A stretch of 64,000 nucleotides of DNA from Condylostoma magnum (lineage: Eukaryota > Ciliophora > Heterotrichea > Heterotrichida > Condylostomatidae), in the NCBI GenBank assembly GCA_920105805.1, contig CAKKTI010000007.1, positions 1-64,000 on the forward strand. The letters run 5' to 3'. Of the stretch, positions 21,870 through 33,399 are shown one piece after another. The notes under the pieces were generated by a model. It was not told where the DNA came from. It saw only the letters and a list, made by a program, of their open reading frames with translations, and did not search any database. Each line of letters opens with the position of its first letter. Position 1 is the first letter of the stretch. Both the position numbers and the translations under genes were made by a program.

Positions 21870-24041
21870 TTAGTTGATTAAATTTTCTAAGCTTTGGACT
21901 GGATGCAAGGTTAGTAGTTTATGGGATTCCCTGAATAGTTAAAGCACGGTTTATATGGCATAAGATGATTTCGTAGTGTTGTATACGGGGTCATGAGGGT
22001 CTTAAGTAAAAACATAGCTGGATTGGTTCTCTTGGAGTTGGAAAAAGCATTTGCCATTGAGTATTGTGATGCCTTAGGTTTTAGGATTGAATTTATTACC
22101 AAATAGGTCTAAGAAGTTGATTAGAAGTAAGCCATAGTCTTAGTCTTCGTATTTGTAGTGATTTAGAGATGCTGTTACTCATAAGGCTATACTAAAGCTA
22201 GAAAGACCTCCGTGGTATGCAGATTTGTAATTGTTTTTGGCAAGTAGTTTCTTTATGACTATTGTTAAGTACTTGAACGGTTGATATATAATTATAAGCT
22301 CATTGACTAATAGCATTGATGCTAATCCCTAGTGGAAGTTTTAATCGTTTACTGATAGGTCTATATCTAATTCCTGTGGTTGATTAGTGCAGTTGGTTAT
22401 GATAGTATTAAACTTGATTATTGGAACGGAGGCTTAGGAAAGTACTTTGCAGTTTTTTATCCAGTCATAATTTTTAAAGGTTTCTCCTATGTTTTATAAA
22501 CAATGCTATAAGTGAAGTTTGTCTTTTATAAAGATATTGCAAATAGTTAAATCTATATCGGAATCATTGATTGCCAGGCCTGTTCTAAAGGAGCCATACA
22601 ATTCTATATATGCACCTGGGTATAGGAAGTTTATTAAGAAGTTAATTTAGTTCATTATTCAGGCTATTGGAGTATACATTTGTTATTGAAAAAGAATACA
22701 TTGCTATGTTTGTTATATTATTTAGTAGTGAAGGGAACTTCAGCTTTGCTTTATGAAATTTGCGTTTAGAATTTATTAGTTTTATTGTTAGGCTTACTTA
22801 TTTCTTTACTATCTTTTATTGGTTCTATAGTTATTTGTTTTAGTATTCTATTTAATTGTCTATTGCTCCTAAAATTCATTGAAATGCTCCTTAAATAGTT
22901 TATTGATATTACTTTAAAAATTTTACTTTTAAACACTACTAAGTTACTGTTAACTTTTGCATCTTTTGAATCTTTGTAGACATGCATCCTTTATACTTCT
23001 AAATACAACTTATAATACTTTATCAAAAAACGAATTTACTCTATTAAGAGAAGAACTTATTAATAAATCAATAAAATCGAATCTATCTTCATCTAATGCA
23101 TGCTCATACATGCTTTATACACAATGAATGCTATTATAGTACTATGATCCTTAAAAATAGGAATAATCAATACTTTACTGTTGTTAATTAATATCTTACT
23201 TCTATGAATTTTTAAGTTTACTTATTGCAGAGTCTAATTCTCCAATTATTTATATTCTTTCGTTTTAATTTAACTTGTTTCATTATGTTTATAATTTATA
23301 TTCATTGGATGAATTTTATCTTAACATTTTATATAAACTTAATTATATAATTTTACAATTTAGTCTAGGATCCTCTCTTACATAATGCCAATAGTTCATT
23401 CACACGTTTTTCTCGATAAAAGCTGTAATTCATTAAGACATAGATTAACCCTTATTCAAATCTATCCAAGATGGTAACTCTCATATTCATTATTTACTAT
23501 TCTAATCTCAAAATGCTTTTATTGGTCTTTTAAAGCATAAATTATCCGTAATATTATACATTAGGTTCATTATTTTATTTAAGCCTTGCTTTAAATCGAA
23601 AAATATGTAGTTATAGTTGAATACATTTAGCCTTAAGATTTCCTCAACTAAGCATTAACTATTAAGTTAATCAACTTAAGTATCTTATTTTATTTTTTAA
23701 GTAGTAAAATAAGTATTACTAGAATCTTAATTAAACTTAAAAGTAATATTTTCGTTATTTCTGTAAATTTCATACATTCATCTAACTAAATCGGAAAATT
23801 GTTCATTCTTAAAGGAAAAAATTTTGTTTAATATACTTGGCCTACAGCTCTAAACTCACTGCACCAATCTTTCATAATGCATTATATCATCAGATTGGGA
23901 TTAAGATTACTATTACAACTCCTTTTCAAATAGAGATTTGCACTTGTAGTAAGCTTGGTTATTTTAGTTAAAATAAACCTGCTTGTTTTATTAGCAAGTG
24001 CCTTTTTCTTTTAAAGTTTTATTGTTGCACTTTTATTCCAT
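21870..24041 (-). CDS. Non-canonical poly(A) polymerase/terminal nucleotidyltransferase
   Basis: 723 residues. The C-terminal half is a Trf4/Cid1-type nucleotidyltransferase: SSLHYQII helix, then LYGSFRTGLAINDSDIDLTI near residue 480 (the GS motif and first two catalytic Asp), the third Asp in LDIDLSVND near 560, and a PAP-associated domain (GLLLINFLDLFGNKFNP, then DPHDPVYNTTKSSYAI). Such enzymes add A or U tails to RNA and are partners of RdRP in Tetrahymena and fission yeast RDRC. The first 450 residues are Gln/Asn-rich with many TGA-coded Trp and no recognised family; they are in frame with the catalytic half, so I call one gene, though a start at 22679 would give the catalytic domain alone. 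Ends TAA TAA, then A, then the macrodomain ATG. Confidence 0.88.
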
Positions 24042-24085
24042 TAATATTATACAACATTTAAATAAGAATACAATAATGTAAAAAT

Positions 24086-24538
24086 TTAAAACTTATACTT
24101 AGCTGGTAAATTAACAATAAATCCTTCAATTGGTGATGACAAAGGAGGTAAAATTTTATGATTTTACAGCTTTTTAATCCTTTTCTTTGCTTAAAATTCT
24201 GAAGTATCTATATTATTCCTTCTCTCGTACTTTGTAATTGTGCTCTTTATCCTATTAGTGTAATTATAATGAACTCTTTTAAAGCTAGAAATTGGCATAT
24301 TTGCTGCCTTTAAACTTTCTCTTTTTGTGAGTAATTTTATTTGAATCCCTGGTTAAAAAACACTATTATCCTTTTACTAATCTTAACTTAAATTAGACAG
24401 CTTTTATAGGCTGTTTTATATAATTAGAGGCGATAGATCGCTGCATTACATACTAAGACCTCTTTTGAATTTATTTCTTTTATATTTTATGCTAAATTTT
24501 CTTCTGCTTTATGCATAACTTTACTATAAACTAAACAT
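24086..24538 (-). CDS. Small basic protein, unknown
   Basis: 150 residues, Lys/Arg/Ser-rich (RRKFSIKYKRNKFKRG near the start; RIKSTITKYERRNN near 90), ending LPAKYKF before TAA. Not recognised. It fits snugly between neighbours: 10 bp after the membrane-protein stop and 44 bp before the nucleotidyltransferase start, same strand. Confidence 0.5.
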
Positions 24539-24548
24539 TTTTTATAAA

Positions 24549-26027
24549 TTACATAAAGAAAAGCAGTTGTAAACCTGTAAAAATTCCACTAGCAGCTATT
24601 GCTCCTATTTCAGCTAGAAATTAGTTATCAACCGTAATTCCATACAGTTTTACGGGCCTTAGCTCTTTATCATTTTCTAGTTTCTCAATAATAAAACTTA
24701 AATCCTCGATAACTTTTGATATTTGTTCACTTTCTTTATAAATTTGCCTCTCTCTAAAACTTGTAATAATTTCAAGTAGAATATCTTTATGTATATTGAA
24801 TTGCTTGTTTAGCCTAGCTGCAGCAATGGCCATAAGAATAAATACATAAAATACTCCCCCTACTAATAGAAAACAGGGCATAAAGTAATAATTATACTAA
24901 ATTCCTATAAGCTTGAAGAATTAAAGCCCCATAAGAACAATAGTGACGATTATCACTGGGAAAAATAGCGAGGCATACAGGAAAATTCTTGAAGTATAAG
25001 TTCTACCAAAATCTAATAAAACTCGTCTGGTATAATACCAAGTATAAAGGGAAATTCTGTCATCAATCTTAATTCTAGGTAAACTTTTGATCAGTAGCTT
25101 GTTTCTTCCTACACTGCTTATAATTCCGGTTAAATGCTATAATAATTGAAGTTTTCTTTAGAAATCATAACATCCTGTAACAATAAAAGATAGAACTCCT
25201 CCAGACATCTGCATAGCTAAAACAAAGGACTTAAACATATACATGATCTCCATTGCATCTGGTCTAAATGAATCCATACCAAATCTGAAGTACCTTAGAA
25301 TAATAGGTGAAAATGCATATAATATAGAAAAGCATCTCATTATCCATACTTGGCTATTCTTAGTGTTTTACGCTAGTTTAGATACTAAAAGTTAACAGAA
25401 TAAATTAGAAGGAATGTAATTTGATCCCTCTTCCCAATCATTATTAAGAGTTTGTTAACTTAAAGCCTGCAGTTCTTCTATAAAGGAAGGATCTATAGGG
25501 TTTTTAAATCTAAATTTCAGTGCTTGTGAGTAAATTGGTAATCTGTTGAAGGCGGCTTTAATTTCTATCTATGCAATTGAATCTGGTATTTTTATTCATG
25601 CAACCAGTAATAAAGTTTATCTTAATATCGTAGTTGGGACTGTTTAAGTTTTTAGCTGTTACCATTGAGTTTCCTGTACATATCCATATTTTATAGATAC
25701 TAATATTTATCGTATGATGCAAATTGTTCCTGTACAGACTATCATTGTTGAGTATTCTTATATTAAATCTGGGTTCATACTGAAAAGTAACATTGTCATA
25801 AATACCCATACTCATACCATTGTTTCCATTATAAAGAAAGCTTTTAATCCAAAACCCATATTTTTGCACAGAGGATATCCGAATAAGAGATATATTAAGG
25901 GAAGGCATAATGGGCCAAAGAAAAAGAATAGGAAATGGATAATAAGGGCTTGAATTGCATGTTTCCATTAGAAGTTAATTTCATAATTCTCATCATTTAA
26001 TATTGGAGAAAATGTATTTTAAATCAT
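24549..26027 (-). CDS. Multi-pass membrane protein, unknown
   Basis: 492 residues with eight or so hydrophobic helices: ALIIHFLFFFFGPLCLPLIY near residue 24, MVWVWVFMTMLLFSM near 62, MIVCTGTICIIRQILV, IMRCFSILYAFSPIIL near 228, then FLYASLFFPVIIVTIVLMG and PCFLLVGGVFYVFILMAI near 380-400, ending GIFTGLQLLFFM. A charged helical segment lies between the last helices. No transporter or receptor signature was recognised. A different 136-codon frame is open over the first third but lacks the helices and does not join the rest. Divergent from the CDPK gene across 329 bp. Confidence 0.7.
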
Positions 26028-26356
26028 TGCTTCTTATTTCTATTCTAAATACTACTTTATTTACGAAGGACTAGACAGCATATCATCCTGATTTGATAGA
26101 GTATTTGAGACATCTGAGAGTTAATCTATATGTTAAGGTTAGAAAGTTGGGTTCACTCGTGCCATTTACTAAATAATCAATGTAATTCATAACAATCTAT
26201 ATGTGAAAATTAAGTTCATAAATGTAATTATAGATAAATCAGTAGAATTATTTCCCTAGACAAACCGAATTAGTAATATAGTTCATTTCATGACACAAAA
26301 ATGATTTATATGAATGATAAATAACAATTCGCAAAACCTCAATAATATCACAAAAT
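26028..26356. promoter_or_regulatory. Divergent intergenic region
   Basis: 329 AT-rich bases between the start codons of the membrane protein and the CDPK. One of the longest gaps here and the only place their promoters can lie if not inside genes. No specific motif recognised. Confidence 0.4.
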
Positions 26357-27997
26357 ATGGGAGTATGCTGTACAACCTACAGAGAAAGAACCAATTTAGT
26401 TCCAGGAGCTTAAATTCAACACTCAGATTTTCACAGGTAATCCAAAAAAGAGAGTAACCTTCACACAGATATTTTAAACTATTACAAATTTGTACGAGTA
26501 TGCGGTTGTGGATAATACGGTACTGTAAGGGAAGCTATAAGGTTACCATCCCAAAACTAAAAACAAACAACATCAGGATTGCATAGACAATCTAGCTACA
26601 ATATGTAGGAATCCTTTGCAGTAAAATCAATACTAAAATCAAAAGTAATGGATGATTTTGATATGTTAAAACAAGAAATAAACACTCTCCGTATGTCAGA
26701 TCATCCTAACATAGTGAAACTGCATTAAATATTTGAAGATGCTAAATACATTCACTTGGTTATGGAAATGTGCACAGGAGGTGATTTAATGGATTATATT
26801 TTAGATTAAAAGGGAATAACAGAGTACAAATCAGCTTAGGTAATGAAAAAACTGCTGCATGCAGTGAATCATTGCCATACATTAAACATTTGTCATAGGG
26901 ACCTAAAGCCAGCTAATATCTTACTAAGTTGTCCAGGGGGTGATGCTGATGTAAAAATAGTTGATTTTGGAGTAGCTAAACACTCATCAACTCCAATGAC
27001 TGAGTTTATAGGAACTCCTTATTATTTAGCACCTGAGGTATTTTCAGGAATATACGGAAAAGAATGTGATATTTGGTCACTCGGAGTAATGCTGCATTTT
27101 ATGCTGGTGCTTCGACATCCTTTCACAGGGAAAAATTTATAGTAGCTAAGAGTTCAAATTATACAAGGAAACATAAGTTTTGAGGAGAAAACTGATGATC
27201 CTATAAAATGGAGCTCTGTTTCGCCGGATGTAAAGGATCTTATATAAAGAATGTTAGTTGTTGACCCAAGAAAAAGAATTTCTATCACTGAAGCATTGGA
27301 TCATCCATGGTTTTATTAAACTAGATAGAGGAAAAAGTTGATTACAAAAACTCTTGTTGATAATATGTCAAATTTTAAGGAAGGAGGGAAAATGAGGAAG
27401 GAAATACTTAATTTTATAATAAGACATTTAAGGGAAAATGAAATAAAAAATTTAAGTGAGGTTTTCACATCAATGGATAGAGAGAAAACGGGGCATATTA
27501 CAGCCGATGATATCCTATATGCTTTAAACTAGTAATCTGTACCATAAAACCAACTAGATTTAATAAGTAGAAAGCTTAAGAAGGCAAAGGGTAAAAAGCT
27601 AAAATATACTGACTTTATAGCTGTTGCTTATGACACACGAAAATTAGTAGATGAGGAAAATCTCTGGGTTGCTTTCAATTTGTTTGATGAGAATAATGAC
27701 GGACTTATCACTATACAGGAATTTCAAAATGCATTAGAAAGTACTGGAAGTGTTTTGGAATAAGATGAAATTTAAGAAGTTTTATTAGAGTTTAAAATGC
27801 AGGCTGATGAAATGATGGATTTTGATAAGTTTAAAGAAATTATGTCCTGTAAGTTTTATACAGTTTTCTTAGAAGAAGAGTCGCCTAATATGTCGTTGAT
27901 TGGGCCCAATGTCTCGCAAGTAAGACGCAAATTAACAATAAGGCAAAGATTATCCTATAAACAAATGATTGAAGATGCAACTAAATCTGAAAGATAG
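26357..27997 (+). CDS. Calcium-dependent protein kinase (CDPK)
   Basis: 546 residues. MGVCCT at the N-terminus gives Gly2 for myristoylation and neighbouring Cys for palmitoylation, so probably membrane-bound. Kinase domain: loop GCGQYGTV near 44, AVKSI, catalytic CHRDLKPANIL near 181, DFGVAKH near 203, GTPYYLAPE, CDIWSLG. A junction helix follows, then EF-hands, of which two are clear (SMDREKTGHITADD near 370 and DENNDGLITIQE near 440) and others are weaker. Calcium binding to the EF-hands releases the kinase in this family. Catalytic residues are complete, unlike the related gene at 50.1-51.8 kb. Confidence 0.95.
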
Positions 27998-28097
27998 TAA
28001 ATTAATTGTTTAAATATTTTGCAAGTTTGTCTCCCATCTTTTATACTTGTACTGTATTTATGAATCTTTCAAGTAAAAGATGAGATTTTAATGGTTT

Positions 28098-28823
28098 TTA
28101 CAATTTTAGTTAAATCGTATAACAGCTAGCTTATACAGAATTTGGTACTTTGGCTTAACTTGAAATTTTAATAGGGAAATTATTATCCTTGTATTTAGGA
28201 TGACTGAATGATGGAAAGTTCATTTCTGGTATATGTTTTAGTTTAGGTGTTGGAAGATCATAAGGGTCTATAAATTAGGTTTAATTTATCTCAAAGGCAT
28301 AATCAGGAGGTAATTCTTAATAGTCATTTCTTGATTTTAGCTCAAAATTAGGATTTTTTGCACATTTTAATTATTCCTCAATTTATATAGAAGTTCTTTA
28401 AGAAAAAGTCTTCATAGGTATTTCTTTGTCCGTTTAGTCTGATTTTATATTTGTAAGATATTACTATAGATTATTTTCTTACGAGGACAATGAATCGTAG
28501 GGATTTTATGCTTAATTTGTATTAGTTTAGAACATGTCTTTGTACTAATTCAATAAGAAAATTGAGTTTCTTTTATTCCTAGAAGCTACTGGGACTTCAC
28601 TTGCATCTAATTCATCACTTTCTGAGAGCGACCTCATTTCATTAGAATTTTCACTATCAGAAGCACTTATTTCTTACTACAAAGCTTCAAATTAAGTATT
28701 AAACTCACTTTTATCATGCTAAAAAAAGGTGTCAATAAATCTATTTGATTGGCTATAACTATAACTACTGCTAGAGCCTCAATCTGCTTCAAAGTTGCCG
28801 CTAGATCCGCTACTGTATTGCAT
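28098..28823 (-). CDS. Ser-rich low-complexity protein, unknown
   Basis: 241 codons. The N-terminus is Ser/Gly/Tyr-rich (QYSSGSSG, SSSSYSYSQSN); the middle is acidic and Ser-rich (SDSENSNEMRSLSESDELDASE), which suggests casein-kinase-type phosphorylation sites; the C-terminal part has many Pro (LPPDYAFEI, DPYDLPTPKLKHIP). Probably disordered. No family recognised. Possible stops are TAA at 28110 or 28098. Confidence 0.55.
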
Positions 28824-28919
28824 AACAAATAGAAAATGGTTTTATTTATATTGGGGAATAGAAATAGTAGTAAAATAAGTTAATATACAACACCTTGTTT
28901 TGTGAGTAAATTATATCAT

Positions 28920-29486
28920 TTAAATAAACTTTATTGGAGTCTTCATGATCCTATCACGTTCAGCCATACATACTTTGATCTCTCTCTCTGATGCATAATC
29001 TAGTCCATTTTTGTATGTTTAATTCAGTCTTTTTCTTTTCATCATCTTTATATAATTATCTTAGGTTATTTTAGATACATCCTTCAGCCTTTATGAAATT
29101 TGCCTAAATTTATTAGAAGTGTAATCAATTTCATGCTTATTTCTAGATGCTTTGTTAATAGCTGTTATCAACTTACTAAAATTTTTATTTACAGGAAACT
29201 TATATGTTTTGCTTCTTTTCAAATGCTAAGTCTAAGGAGGATTTGGCTTTTTAAAAAACATTAATTACTTTTTAGCTTTAATATACTCTTTGTTTTAACT
29301 AAAATCGACGGATTTCCTACCATCTTGCATAACTTGATCAATAAGTCTTTTCTTAGAAAACGAATCATATGATTATTATCTTTGACTATTCAATTTAAAC
29401 ACCTTTACTTTAGGTTGAAACAAATAATTTTACCTTCTAAATCTACCTTAAGACGAACTTCTTCCTTTCTTCATCTTAGTCATCAT
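28920..29486 (-). CDS. Small basic protein, unknown
   Basis: 188 codons starting MMTKMKKGRSSSQGRFRR, strongly basic (RSKTYKFPVNKNFSKL, KMMKRKRLNQTYKNGLDY) and ending in a short helical region. No family recognised; composition suggests nucleic-acid binding or a basal-body/ribosomal association, but this is a guess. Its start lies 8 bp from the divergent coatomer zeta start. The 3' end is uncertain (several TAA). Confidence 0.5.
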
Positions 29487-29494
29487 ATTTAATA

Positions 29495-30049
29495 ATGTCT
29501 ATTGCTGAGATAAAAGCTGTAATTGTATTGGACTCTTAAAGTAGAAGAATACATAGCAGATACTACAACATTCCTCAATTTTTAAGTAACAGAAATGCAT
29601 AATCAGCTTTTGAGCAGTCTCTTTAGTAAAAGTCTAAAAGAAGCAATGCAAGACTAGGTGAAATTGATATTACAGCCATAGACAATTTTGTTGCTGTTTT
29701 TAAAGCATCACAAGATTTAACTGTTTATTTAGTAGGTGATAGTGAAGAAAATCCTATATTATTGTCTAATTTGCTCGAAATTTTATGTGAATCTCTTGAA
29801 AGTTTATATCAAGGTGAATTAAGTTAAAAGAGTGTAGTATAGAATTTATAATTTCTGATGATAGCAATTGATGAACTAGTAGAAAATGGACTTATTGTAA
29901 CAAATGATCCAAGTACTATATTAGAAAGAGTTTCAATGGTTGAAGGAGGAGAAGTTATTCATAGAAATACATAGTAAGGAGATGATAGTATTTTTGGAAG
30001 GGCATTGTCTAAAGCTAGGGATAGTATTGCAAAAAGATTGTTAGGTTAA
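29495..30049 (+). CDS. Coatomer subunit zeta
   Basis: 184 residues matching COPI zeta, a small longin-like subunit of the Golgi coat that pairs with gamma-COP. MSIAEIKAVIVLDSQSRRI at the start, FEQSLQQKSKR, then DITAIDNFVAVFKASQDLTV near residue 60, LLSNLLEILCESL and the C-terminal VQNLQFLMIAIDELVENGLI near 120 are family landmarks. Length is normal. Many Gln are TAA/TAG. Ends TAA TAG TAG. Confidence 0.92.
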
Positions 30050-30166
30050 TAGTAGATTATGAAATATTACTTTTTGATGTTTTATGTATATTTACAAAGA
30101 ATTCTAACTTATAACAGTTAAAAACTAAGATGAAATATTTACTAGTTTTTTATATCATAAATCATA

Positions 30167-31270
30167 TCAATTATTATTCAACCTTTTCCTTATTGCATCA
30201 GCAATTGCTTTCTTCTCTGCTTCATATGCAAAATCAAATTAATTTTAGCTGATTTTGTACTAAAATTCCACAACATCCTAAAAGAATTTATGATTCATTG
30301 CTTCTTTAGCAGAAATTCTAGAATCATGGTCATACTATAAACACTAATCCAAAAAGTTTAATCCATCATCAGTGACTAATTCCTTATTATTCTATGTAAT
30401 AAATCTACTCCAAGGCTGCGGCTAATGATTCTCTAGTAGTCCATCAAAGCAGCTGTCAAGTTTAACATTATTCTTTTTTAAGTATTCTTTTAGTTTTTAT
30501 GTTCCTAAAACTTTCACAATTTTGACTAATTAATCGTTATTATCACTTCCAGAGAAAAAAGGCTCATTTTTGAATATCATTCCAGCGAGCATTGCTCCTA
30601 GGCTTCATATATCTAAAGAATAATCATAAAATCTATTATTCACTAGTAATTCTGGACCTTTAAAATACCGGGTTGCTACTCTATTATGATATTGTGTACC
30701 AGGGACATAAAATTCAGCCAACCCTCAGTCAATTAATTTCAGAGATTTTTAACTATGATCTATCATAAGATTATTAGGCTTAACGTCCCTATGAATTACG
30801 CCTTTAGAATGTGCATAATCCAGAGCTTTTAATAGTTCATAAATATAGTATTTAATCTCAAATAACGATAGTGTTGGGAAAAGTACTCTAAAATCTGTAT
30901 TTTCTTACCATTCAAGCACAATTGAAGGAGTATGGGAAACAAAATCCTTTATATAGTCCAATACAGTTATAATATTAGGCCCTCCTTTAACACAGTTTAG
31001 TATTTTCATTTCTCTTTGTATTTTTATGAGTCTAACGGGCTTTAGAATCTTTATAACTACTTGCTAATCAGTTAAGATATTAATTCCTTGAAAAACCTCC
31101 GAGTACTTGCCTTATCCTATCTTATTAACTATTTAGTAATCATCCTAAAATCCTCATTGCACTGTTAAATTTTAGTAATCTGTATAGCTTTAAGGCTGTT
31201 TTGTACAAGCGTCTTTATAGTATCTGGCTGTAGGATAATTAAACAGTTTATTATAGGCTTTTCTTCACAT
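30167..31270 (-). CDS. Casein kinase 2 alpha subunit
   Basis: 367 residues. Unmistakable CK2 alpha: loop [27 protein letters not shown], catalytic [14 protein letters not shown], then [20 protein letters not shown] with the CK2-specific DWG in place of DFG near residue 180, [23 protein letters not shown]. The Trp of both DWG and DIW is encoded by TGA, decisive evidence for TGA as Trp. The residue after the start Met is also TGA (Trp). CK2 is a constitutive acidophilic Ser/Thr kinase. The end is either the TGA at 30167-30169 or a TAG about 12 codons later. Confidence 0.95.
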
Positions 31271-31356
31271 TTTTAGTGGTAGAATATTAAATTGATAGAT
31301 TTAATATAAAATCTATATGGAGTTTGATATTCCACTAACTTCACAATACTTGTTAG

Positions 31357-32037
31357 CTATTTAAATCAAGAAATGGGTATATAAAATAACTAATTATCAA
31401 CTAAACTATGGAACCATTCTTTCATTGTTTATATTTCCCTCTCTGAAACCTAGTGTCCCATACCTGGTTCAACATGCTATGTCTTATTAACGTCCCTTAG
31501 TGTAGTCTCAAATGACAAATTAGCTAAACTAGCATTTATTAAATCATCATTTTACCCATTATACAGAAACGTGGGTATTCCTTTCCTTTACTCAGGCACT
31601 TCAAACTCAAAAGCATATCCAGACAAAGCAGCTAATCCCTTTAACTCTCCTTAGTAATGATATAACCCAGTATACAAAGTCATTGCAGCTCCTTATGAAA
31701 ATCCTCCTAAATAAACATTATCACAACTTTTCCTCTCCTCATCCAGCACTTAACTAATAATCCCTGCACTTTCTACAACCTATTCATTCATTTCACGCTT
31801 CCCTAAGGATTTGATATCATACCAACTTGTCATCTCCATTCCCATGTTAAGTGTAACAGGCCTTATTGGGGCCGTCAACAGTACATACTTACAATTAGGA
31901 AGAACATCAGAATGCTCCTGGAACAAAGGAGCAAATCCCTAAGCAGAGTCTCCTAACCCATGTAACCAGACCAATGTGTTTTAATGTACTTGGGGTGTTA
32001 GTACAATAGTCCCTCCAGCTCTAGTCAAAGTATGCAT
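31357..32037 (-). CDS. Acyl-protein thioesterase/carboxylesterase
   Basis: 226 residues, alpha/beta hydrolase of the APT1/LYPLA family that removes palmitate from proteins. Motifs: LVWLHGLGDSAQGFAPL (oxyanion region) near residue 23, catalytic Ser in LGGFSQGAAM near 116, catalytic Asp in NGQNDDLI near 170 and His in VEPGMGHQV near 202. Length normal. It could reverse the palmitoylation predicted for the MGCC/MGVCC kinases in this window, an inference only. Stop is TGA (31366) or TAG (31357). Confidence 0.93.
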
Positions 32038-32068
32038 TATTAAAATAATTTCAATCATAGAATAAAAA

Positions 32069-32899
32069 ATGCTTAGTTTCAAACTACTCAGAAGATTCAG
32101 CAGTCTATAACAAGCCGTATCAACATAGGATTGAAATCTTGCTTTTAATCACCTGGAGCAAATGGCCAACAAGAGTTAGGCTGCAGAAATGCCTTAAGTA
32201 TCAGCCACTATGTGGGGATTGGTTAATTCTGGAAAGGTTACACAGGCTTATAAGCTGCTTCTGTCTATGCCGCAGCTGCAAATTACACCGGATGATATCT
32301 GCTATATAGCCTTCATTGAGGGTTCGTTGAAAGCTGGAAAGGATTACTGGGCCATGAATGCCTTTTATCAGTGTCGAATTTTTGGAATCGATTTAGATGC
32401 CACTGTTTATAACGAAATGTTGCTGAAACTCAGCAAGTACTAAGACCCTAAAAACTTAAAGTTCATTTTGTAGTGTATGTTAAAGGAAAATTTTACACCT
32501 TCTTTATTTACATGCATGACGATGCTGAAGGTGTGCAATAATAATAGTGATTATTAGTTTGCGGAGTAGTTACTAAAAATAATGCATAATGCTCAGTATG
32601 AAATGCCTGCAAAGCTTATTAATAGTTATTTTATGCGGCATAATGCTAAAACTGAGGATTTTTTGAACTTGAGGAAAACTTGGTAAATGATAAGAGATGA
32701 TCACTTTTTTGAAGAAGGAGAGGAATATGAGTCCAGCAGTGATAAAATTATTCAATCAAACAAAATTATAGCTGGATCACTTATCAATCCTAAAGAAAAT
32801 TCCTAATTTATGATGAATATTGAAGTCATTTAGCTTCCTAAGGATTTGTAAGAAAATTTAAGCTAAGAAGATTCAGACGATCAAGATGAATTAGATTAG
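32069..32899 (+). CDS. PPR-like mitochondrial protein
   Basis: 276 residues. The N-terminus MLSFKLLRRFSSLQQ is a likely mitochondrial presequence. It is followed by about 35-residue helical pairs typical of pentatricopeptide repeats: SATMWGLVNSGKVTQAYKLL, DDICYIAFIEGSLKAGKDYW, ATVYNEMLLKLSKYQDPKNL, SLFTCMTMLKVCNNNSDYQF. The tail is acidic (EDSDDQDELD) and ends at TAG. PPR proteins bind organelle RNA. The start lies 31 bp from the thioesterase start in the opposite direction. Confidence 0.75.
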
Positions 32900-33038
32900 T
32901 ATTGTTAGTATTGTTTTATTTGAATGTAGTAAGTGTTTATAACAGGGTAACAAAACTTTATCTTTAACCATATTTGTATTAAAAACTACATCATACTTTT
33001 GCCTTGTGAGATGGTTTAAGTAGCACAACACTTTGACT

Positions 33039-33278
33039 TTACTTAAAATATTCTAAGTAGTAATTACATTTATAAACCGTATAAGTTAAAATAATAATAA
33101 AGCACAGAACAATAAAAACGATTCCAGGATTATCAATCAACAAGCCTGCAGAGTCTTTTATCCACTTTGAAAATAGGTTCAAATGGGGTTACATTATCAC
33201 ATTATTCGTACCAGTACCTTCTCTCCTTTTCATTATTGCATTAACGCCCATTACCAGAAAATACCACCAATACATCAT
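33039..33278 (-). CDS. Small membrane protein, unknown
   Basis: 79 codons: an N-terminal aromatic helix (MMYWWYFLVMGVNAIM), a hydrophilic stretch and a clear membrane helix (PGIVFIVLCFIIILTYTVYK) with a short tail. Not recognised. It lies just past the 3' end of MOK on the same strand; it could also be an untranslated or extended 3' part of that gene. Confidence 0.4.
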
Positions 33279-33399
33279 ATTTTTATATTAATTATTCATA
33301 AACACCGCTAATAAAATTTAATCAATGATAATGCTTGTAGGGATTGTACTTGGGTTTATATATAGCTTTAGGAGCCTTTCTGACTTACATATTTAATTT

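Noticed and set aside
25558-25968. 136-codon minus-strand frame starting METCNSSPYY
   Set aside because: It has no TAA/TAG/TGA, but it does not join the downstream membrane helices. The neighbouring frame gives one continuous 492-residue membrane protein from 26027.
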